Shown one piece after another: positions 23,974 to 29,506 of a DNA stretch of 29,506 bases. A model generated the notes under the pieces. The model had not been told where the DNA came from and ran no database searches. It worked only from the letters and a program-made list of their open reading frames with translations. Source of the DNA: Methylorubrum populi (GTDB lineage: Bacteria; Pseudomonadota; Alphaproteobacteria; Rhizobiales; Beijerinckiaceae); the NCBI RefSeq assembly GCF_002355515.1, contig NZ_AP014814.1, positions 1 through 29,506 on the forward strand, in the 5' to 3' direction. How positions within the stretch are numbered: the first letter of the stretch is position 1; every line of letters starts with the position of its first letter. Position numbers and translations under genes: made by a program.

Positions 23974-24241
23974 CGTGATTCTCCGTCAGGATGGTCGGCG
24001 GACTGACGCCGAAGGCTCGGGAGCGAATACGGCGAGGGCCCGCGGCAGAAGCTCGAACAGCGCCGGCGTCATCGTCTTGATCTCGCCGCCCGTGTTGATC
24101 GGCAACGGCTCGGTGCGAACCTGGATGGGGTCGAGGCTGCAGAAGGCCCGCACGTCCGGCAGGCCACGCTGGCGTTCGCCCCGGAAAAACGGCAGCATGG
24201 GCTAGCCGCCACCAGCAGCAATGCGCCTCAAAGCTGTATAA

Positions 24242-24832
24242 GAGCGCCTAACAGAACCGTTTGATCTGATTGAGGGTGATGAGGCTGGCGGCGAGGCTTG
24301 TGAAGGCGTCGTAGATGTCGGCGCGGCGCTCGTAGCGGATGGGCAGGCGGCGGAAGCGGTTGAACCACGCGTGGGTACGTTCCACGACCCAGCGGTGGCG
24401 CCCAAGCTTCTGGCTGCTTTCGATGCCCTTGCGGGCGATGTGGGGCACGATCCCGCGTGCGCGACACTCCTGCCGCCGCGCCTTGGCATCATAGGCCTTG
24501 TCGGCATGCAGTTTGCCGGGGCGTTGGCGCGGGCGTCCGCGCCGGCCGTTGCGCAGCGGCGGAATGGCATCGAGGGTCGGCGCCAGCAACTCGTCCCGCA
24601 GCCACAGCCCATCTCCGCCGGAAGCATCTCCCAGGGCAGGCCGGAGCGCAGCAAGAACAGGATGCCCGTCAGCGCACCCCGATTATCGAGCGGAGACCGT
24701 CCGCCCTTCGGGCGCGGCTGAGGCGGAGGCAGAAGCGATACAATCTCAGTCCAGAGATCGTCGGGAAGCAGAGGTCGAGCCATGAACCACCAACCCACCA
24801 TCCGGCGCTTCGTGCCGTTCTGTTAGGCGCTC
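24242..24832 (-). mobile_element. IS5-family element, internally deleted
   Basis: Ends GAGCGCCTAACAGAAC (left) and its exact complement (right, ending 24832) form 16-bp perfect inverted repeats. A TAA target duplication flanks it (24239-24241 and 24833-24835). At 591 bp it is about 240 bp shorter than a normal element of this group. Removing it and one TAA rejoins the kinase frame as FDLYSFE. Confidence 0.88.
24248..24783 (-). pseudogene. IS5-family transposase, central deletion
   Basis: The first part (from 24783) reads MARPLLPDDLWTEIVSLLPP and on to LRSGLPWEMLPAEMGCG. The sequence then jumps to DELLAPTLDAIPPLRNGRRGRPRQRPGKLHADKAYD in another frame, ending with VVERTHAWFNRFRRLPIRYERRADIYDAF. 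The segment with the first catalytic Asp is missing, so no activity is expected. Confidence 0.88.
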
Positions 24833-25442
24833 TAAATCGAAGCAGCCGTCGTCGATCTGTGCCCCCTCGTACAACGCCATCCCTCCGCCATAGAAGACGT
24901 CGTTGAAGACCGCAAGCTGCCGGAGTGGCATCCGCTCTCAGAGCGTGCCGCAGCGTATCTCAGCCACGAAGGGCTTGGCATGGAGAAGGGCCTGGGTGGC
25001 GGCGTTGGGATAGCCGCGGCGCTCCTAGCGCCGCTTCGAGAGCGCGGTGAGTCGCCGCGTAAGCTCGATGTTCAACCCGAGACGGGTACGTTCGCGAACA
25101 GGGGGCTGTTGACTCGGCTGAGGTCAATGTAACGGATTTGACCTGCCTGGGTGTTGCCGGCCGCCGCGATGGGATCGGGGAGGTACCCAAGGTGCGGGCC
25201 AAGTCATTGGCCGTGCCCAAGGGCAGAATGCCGAGCCGTAGCTGGGCAGCCAACGCCCCCTCCCGGACCGTGTTGACGCTTCCATTCCGGCTTCGCCCGC
25301 TGAGGAGCAGGAGGGTGCGTTTCGGAAGCCCTTGCAACGCGCGCATCTGCCCGAACTCGGGTGCCCCAGCGCGGGTGCCGCTGGTATTCAGTATCAAGCC
25401 TGCACCGCGCACAAGGATCGAACCGATACTGGTCCTTGCCTA

Positions 25443-26280
25443 GGTCGCAGACTCATTAAGCTCGGAGCCAGACGCGGACAGCTGCGAGCTTGACGCTGGC
25501 GAGGAAGTTTTCCGGATCCTTGTCGTATCGGGTCGCGACCGCGCGGAAGTGCTTGATCTTGCTGAAGAACCGCTCGACCAGATTGCGGTACTTGTACAGG
25601 AAGGCGCTGAAGGCGGGCACGGTCTTGCGGTTGGGCATCGGCTTCACGTTGGCCCACGCTCCCTGCTCGGCCAAGCGCTCGCGCCGCGCATCACTGTCGT
25701 AGGCGCGATCACCCAGAAGGGTCTGCCCTGGGCCGAGATCGCCGAGCATGTCGTCGGCCGCCCGACCGTCATGCGCTTGGCCTTCGGTGATCTTGAGCGC
25801 GATGGGCCGGCCCTCGGCATCCACCAGCGCGTGGATCTTGCTCGTCAGGCCGCCGCGCGAGCGACCCATGCCACGGGATCGGTCGTCTTTTTTTTAGCGC
25901 AGCCCGCGTGCTGATGCACCCGCACGCTGGTGGCGTCGATCATCTGCAGGTCGCCCTCGTAAGTCTCTGACACGGCTTTCAGAAGTCGATCCCAGACCCC
26001 GCGCTTGCGCCAACGCCGGAAACGGTTGCCGCACGTCGTGTGCGGGCCGTAGCGCGCCGGGATGTCGGCCCAGGGCGCGCCCGTGCGCAGCCGCCAGAAG
26101 ATCCCGTTCAGCACCCGCCGGTCGTCCGCCCGCTCCTTGCCGCGAACGTCCGTCGGAAGAACCGGCTCGATCGCCGCCCACTCCGCATCCGTCAGGTCAA
26201 ACCGCGCCATTCGTGATCCTCCAGTCCTGAAGGACCAACGACACAGCCGCTCAACCGTGCCGCCGTTATGAGTTCACGAC
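25443..26280 (-). mobile_element. IS5-family (IS427-like) element, apparently intact
   Basis: Ends GGTCGCAGACTCAT (left) and GGTCGTGAACTCAT (read from the right) are imperfect inverted repeats, each flanked by CTAG (25440-25443 and 26281-26284), a known preferred target of this group. Because CTAG is palindromic and overlaps the tips, the exact ends are uncertain by 1-2 bp. Size is about 840 bp. Confidence 0.82.
25456..26210 (-). CDS. IS5-family transposase expressed by -1 frameshift
   Basis: OrfA starts at 26210 (MARFDLTDAEWAAIEPVLP) and carries the N-terminal domain and first catalytic Asp (LQMIDATSVRVHQHAG). OrfB, in the -1 frame, carries RSRGGLTSKIHALVDAEGRP, the second Asp in LLGDRAYDSD and the Glu in NLVERFFSKIKHFRAVATRYDK. 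The frames meet at eight consecutive A (GCTAAAAAAAAG, about 25888-25897), a classic slippery site in this group. A -1 shift gives CAKKKDDRSRGMGRSRGG, the usual family sequence. No other lesion is present, so it is probably functional. Total length is about 250 residues. Confidence 0.88.
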
Positions 26281-26284
26281 CTAG

Positions 26285-26675
26285 TGCGGAGGTCCGAATG
26301 TCCGAGACAGGTGGGCATATAATGCCGCAAAACTAACCCTTGCATCGCATGTCCCCTGACGTGTCCGTTGGATCGATAACGCACTCCTGTCGTCTACGAG
26401 TTCGAAACCCAATCCGACCCGTCATCTGAGACCCTGCTCAGCCAATCTCCCTGAACTGTCCACCGAAACGGGGCAAACCCACAATAGCATGGAGCCTGCA
26501 CAATGGTCAGCCGATTGTGGGACGAGGAATGCGATCACCAGCACCATCGCGTCTGCGCCTAGGCCCCGCGCTGCTGCGAATTGACCTGCCAATAGGCTTG
26601 GGGCAGCAGGGCGCACTGAGCTTCTGCGGTCGATCAAGACGCAGCAATAGCGGAAGGGTGATGTGCTGTGGAAGA
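26285..26675. other. Gap downstream of the Cas12m-like gene; no array seen
   Basis: I looked here for direct repeats of 25-40 bp and found none. The only regular structure is an 8-bp inverted pair (CCCACAAT at about 26479 and ATTGTGGG at about 26513). No gene is supported on either strand. Confidence 0.5.
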
Positions 26676-28419
26676 TCAGGTTGTTCCGACTCGCATCAGC
26701 ATGGAGCGGCAGGAGTTTAAATCCTTGTCGAAGGATGCGCCGCAGGTCTCGCAGACGTACTGGTGAGTGAAGGGCGACGCCGCGTAGTTGACCGGTTTTT
26801 GGCAGGAATGGCAAACGCGGTCCTTGGCGGCATCGCTGAAGATGATGTTGGTACCGACCTTCTGGGCACGTTCGATCACAAACTTCCTAAGAATTGAGAT
26901 GGCAGCAACAGTGCGATAGTGCCGGGCGGCCGCCGGAAGGGGGTTCTCCCCTCCGCTTGGCTTGTCGACGCGACTTAGGGCGGACAAGTCCAAGACGTTT
27001 ATGGTGATCGAGCTCGCGTCCTCGACGATGTCACGGGCGAACTGACGATATTGATCGTTCCGGCGCCGAATAATTTTGTCTCGCTGATTTCTTTCCCAGA
27101 GACGAAGCCTCTTGTCCTCGCGCCGCCACTTCTCAAACTGAGAGTACGCCTCCGGATGCCACTCGGAATGGTGGCTCCACTCCGCCGCCAAATCAACGAG
27201 CCGGGGAGGTAGCTGCTGGCAGCGGCTGTATCGCTCGAAACTTTCCTGCGAGTGGTTCCGGCGCTCCTGACCAATCCAGGGACATCAGCCACTGGAGTGC
27301 AGCGTCTCTCAAGCCCTGCCGTTTTCCTCTCAGTGAGTCGGTCAACGCAAATCCCTCTAAGACGACGTTGGGTGTGGTGAAGAAGCGTGCTCCCTGTTTG
27401 ATATTGCTCGCGAGCGTAGCGACGCGAATGCCGTCCGGAAGTCGGCGCCATCCGAGGTGTACTGCCCTGCGTTGACCATTTGGTGCAGGGCTCCTAGCTG
27501 GGGAGTCTCGCGTACACGTAAAGACAACCTGCCAACGCCATCCCTCCTCGCACCTCCGCCGAGTCACGACGACCGTTTTAATCCGGCAATCCTGTGGAAT
27601 AGGACGGTGCATAATCATCGGCCAGCTGACAGTGCGTCGCTCGCCTTGTTGCGTGAAGATGGTCGCCGTTATGATAGTTCTTTGGAGACGCTTGCGCACG
27701 CCACGACTTGAATGCGACCATGCGTCCTCTGGCAGGGGCCTAACGGTCACTTGTGAGTGCCCCCCGCCGAAGAGATCAGCAACGCTCATCCCTCCTTGGA
27801 TCTGATTCGTAATTCTCCCACTCCCATCGAAAGTCTTGGCTCGGATTTCACCGCCCTCCCTCAGCGCCCGGCTACGGGCTTGCTCATAAGCATTGACCAC
27901 CGCATTGTAATTGCCCCACCATAAGCCGCTACCCTGACGAGCAAGCTTGACTTCGGCTCGACGGCTGCTCTCAACCGAGCGGAGTTCGTTCTTGACCCTC
28001 ACACGGACCTGCTTGCTTAGAGAGGCCGCAGTCCTTCGGAGTTCCCTGAGCTTGCCCCCAAGATCCGCAAGGCTTTCGTTGATAGGGGCGATGTATGATT
28101 TGCCCTGACCGGACGCGCGCATTTTAGTGCGCCTTGCAATTAGAGAGGCTTGTTCACAAAGCACGGCGGAGATTTTCGCAGACGTTTCTGTGATAGCGGG
28201 ATCATTTTGCATAATCTTTTGGTATTGGCCCCTGGCACCGCGTTCGATCTCGACGAGAGCGTTCCAGAGATCGACCATTCTGCCTAATTCTGCGCTGCAG
28301 TCGTCTCCCCAATCGAGCGGTTCTAGAAGCCCATATTGCCTCACCACGACTTCAGTGCCAGCTGGCTCTGGGGCTACGGGACTATGACGCGCAAAATTGA
28401 TAGTGGGTTCTAATTCCAT
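26676..28419 (-). pseudogene. cas12m: Cas12m-like (type V-M CRISPR) effector with one frameshift
   Basis: Residues 1-391 are open from the ATG at 28419. One extra base near 27245 (GCAGGAAAG) shifts to a frame that continues ESFERYSRCQQLPPRLVDLA to the stop at 26676; corrected length is 580, normal for Cas12m. Blocks that match the known Mycolicibacterium Cas12m, as I recall it: LWWGNYNAVVNAYEQA, FDGSGRITNQIQ, a HRPIP-VVVTRR strand pair, RAVHLGWRRLPDGIRVATL (RuvC-I, His321 where nucleases have Asp), RRRNDQYRQFARDIV, and a zinc ribbon (CHSC and CETC) before SFDKDLNS (RuvC-III). The His, and no clear RuvC-II Glu, point to a protein that binds guided targets without cutting. TnpB is a less likely alternative: the RuvC-I HLGWR form is Cas12m-like. 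No Cas1/Cas2 genes are present. The single lesion could be an error. Confidence 0.8.
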
Positions 28420-28592
28420 GCTGCCGGTAACCTACTTCTGCCAGGAGCTAACAACGCCGTTATACCGTGTCCGAGTCTGAGCCTCACGGCCAGTATCCGC
28501 CTATGTACCCACTTCCATACCATGAGCCTATTCAACGACCATCCGAGTTCACCGCTGGATGCAGGCCAAGCGCAGCTGGTCTCGGTTTGAAG

Positions 28593-28785
28593 TTAGGGAC
28601 AAAGCCGTTTTGCCTGTGCTCGACAGATGAGGGCGCAAGCGAGGGTCGTAAAGGCGAGATGGAGGCCGGAGTGACGCTCGTAGCGGATCGTCGACGACGG
28701 AAGCGGCCCAGCCACGCGAGTGTTTGCTCCACGGTCCAGCCGTAGCGTCCCAGCCGTTCTGGTCGATTCCACGCGGTGGTCTTCC
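28593..28785 (-). pseudogene. IS5-family transposase, C-terminal remnant
   Basis: The frame RPERLGRYGWTVEQTLAWLGRFRR shifts into TIRYERHSGLHLAFTTLACALICRAQ. This is the ERLGRxxWVVERTLAWL...RYERR...ALxCALIC ending of IS5-family transposases, with the catalytic Glu. Everything upstream is missing. It is a different subgroup from the two IS5 elements at 24-26 kb. Confidence 0.75.
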
Positions 28786-28801
28786 GTCAGGTTTTGATGG
28801 A

Positions 28802-29506
28802 TCATGCTGCGAGGAGGAAGCGTCTGCTAAGTAGGTCAAGCTTGGCGCAACCTTACATGGAGCGCTTCAGCAGCTTGAGGCGATTGACCAGCCCCTCATC
28901 CTGTCCGCTGCTCCAGGGCAAGCGAAGGCCAGCGCGGACGGCGTCCACGTCCTGATAGAGATTATGGGCGAATCTCTCGACGACCTGCACCGCCGCAGGT
29001 ACGGGCGTCATCTAGCCCTGCATCAAAGGCGGCGATGAGGCCGGACTCGGCCTGCGCGCCACCGCAGCAACTGCAGACGATCCGGCAGAACCGCCGGCCG
29101 AGGTCAACCGTCTTAGCCGCCTCGTCGTCTTGCAGCACACGCGCGACTGCAGCGGCGCCGTCGTTATCAAGATCCTCCCCCCGCACGCAGGAGGGACTAC
29201 AACAATTGTTTCAGCGAAGGCAGTGGTGGAGACCAAGGATAGCGAAGTCGGCGCTGCGGCTGGTGGTGCTTGCAGACGCTGGGTTGCGGTCTCGGCTGGG
29301 CGGGTGCGCCGCTCCAACAGCCAGCGCCGGACCTGCTTCATGGTGCCGGAGAAGCAGCGCTGATGGACAGCAGGATCGCCAAGGTTTGCCGCCACGGGCA
29401 AGGCGCTGGGGAGGAACTGAAAGCCAAGCCATAGCAAGTTCAGGAGCGGCTTGACCACCAAGATTGTGGCCTTAACCGATGCGCTAGGCAATTTGGTGCG
29501 CTTCAC
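28802..29506 (-). pseudogene. ISL3-family transposase remnant
   Basis: Reading back from the stop at 28802: FLLAA, KLDLLSRR, a TAA where the family has Tyr-Gly (KLLKRSM then stop), and PWSSGQDEGLVNRLK, the hallmark C-terminal block of ISL3 transposases. Upstream and in other frames lie VLQDDEAAKTVDLGRRFCRIV, LDDARTCGGAG and a helix-turn-helix-like MKQVRRWLLERRTRP. Multiple frameshifts and stops make it dead. The 5' part runs off the window. Confidence 0.75.

Larger units (their letters stand above)
23986..25439 (-). pseudogene. Diacylglycerol/lipid kinase, decayed and interrupted by IS5
   Basis: Pieces in order from the 5' side: LILNTSGTRAGAPEF, SRNGSVNTVREGALAAQ (usually GGDGTVNxV), LRLGILPLGTANDLARTLG (the substrate/ATP-site motif of the family), GLNIELTRRLTALSKRR, then a stop, then NDVFYGGGMALYEGAQIDDG. 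The IS5 element follows, and beyond it LYSFEAHCCWW and VRTEPLPINTGGEIKTMTPALFELLP. Several frameshifts and stops, an apparent shortening near the N-terminus, and a second IS5 element abutting 25440 make it non-functional. The enzyme would have phosphorylated diacylglycerol or a related lipid. Confidence 0.8.

Noticed and set aside
25135..25160. Another IS110 end (GACCTGCCTGG match)
   Set aside because: Only 11-12 bases match the IS110 end and it lies inside the decayed kinase gene without the GGTATTTTG block, so it is probably chance.
26422..26814. Minus-strand frame downstream of the Cas12m-like gene
   Set aside because: It overlaps the zinc-ribbon coding part in another frame, has no start signal and no recognisable motif.
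26285..28592. CRISPR array next to the Cas12m-like gene
   Set aside because: No repeated unit of 25-40 bp with regular spacing was found on either side by eye; only short chance repeats.

Overview
The window looks like an accessory or plasmid-type region of a high-GC alphaproteobacterium, probably Methylobacterium/Methylorubrum. That guess rests on the base composition, a Rhizobiales-type porin_2 protein, a MobF relaxase/TraG pair and the mix of IS families. The species is inference; no chromosomal marker or rRNA is present.

Layout. 1-3.4 kb is IS debris: an IS5 remnant, a frameshifted secreted pentapeptide-repeat gene, a collapsed IS110 remnant, an internally deleted IS3 and an intact IS256. 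3.9-11.5 kb is a well-preserved mobilisation module: an unknown membrane protein, a strong bidirectional terminator, a MobF relaxase translationally coupled to a small upstream protein, an intergenic region with nic-like sites and 9-bp direct repeats (candidate oriT), a divergent three-gene operon laid out like R388 stbABC, and a convergent VirD4/TraG coupling protein. No type IV secretion genes are visible, so the element is at least mobilisable. 11.8-16.8 kb is a plasmid maintenance block: a truncated metallophosphoesterase, a winged-helix protein (possible replication protein) preceded by three hairpins that share the loop TTGGCG, a ParD/ParE toxin-antitoxin pair, TAGCTATC-type repeat clusters on both sides of it, a ParA/RHH partition pair and a serine resolvase.

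16.9-18.1 kb is an IS110 element with a non-coding 5' region (candidate bridge RNA). 18.1-19.5 kb is decayed: a Met-rich periplasmic protein, a DUF411 metal-binding protein, an IS630 remnant and an AraC-type HTH fragment. 19.8-21.4 kb is an intact porin with a good terminator. 21.5-26.3 kb is a decayed diacylglycerol kinase/cation antiporter operon invaded by IS630 and IS5 elements with readable ends.

The most interesting object is at 26.7-28.4 kb on the minus strand: a protein of about 580 residues (after repairing one frameshift) that resembles Cas12m, the type V-M CRISPR effector that binds DNA without cutting it. I see no CRISPR array beside it, and IS5 and ISL3 debris lies on both sides. 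The window ends in an ISL3 transposase remnant. Genes in the mobilisation and partition blocks are intact, while almost every other non-IS gene carries a frameshift or truncation.
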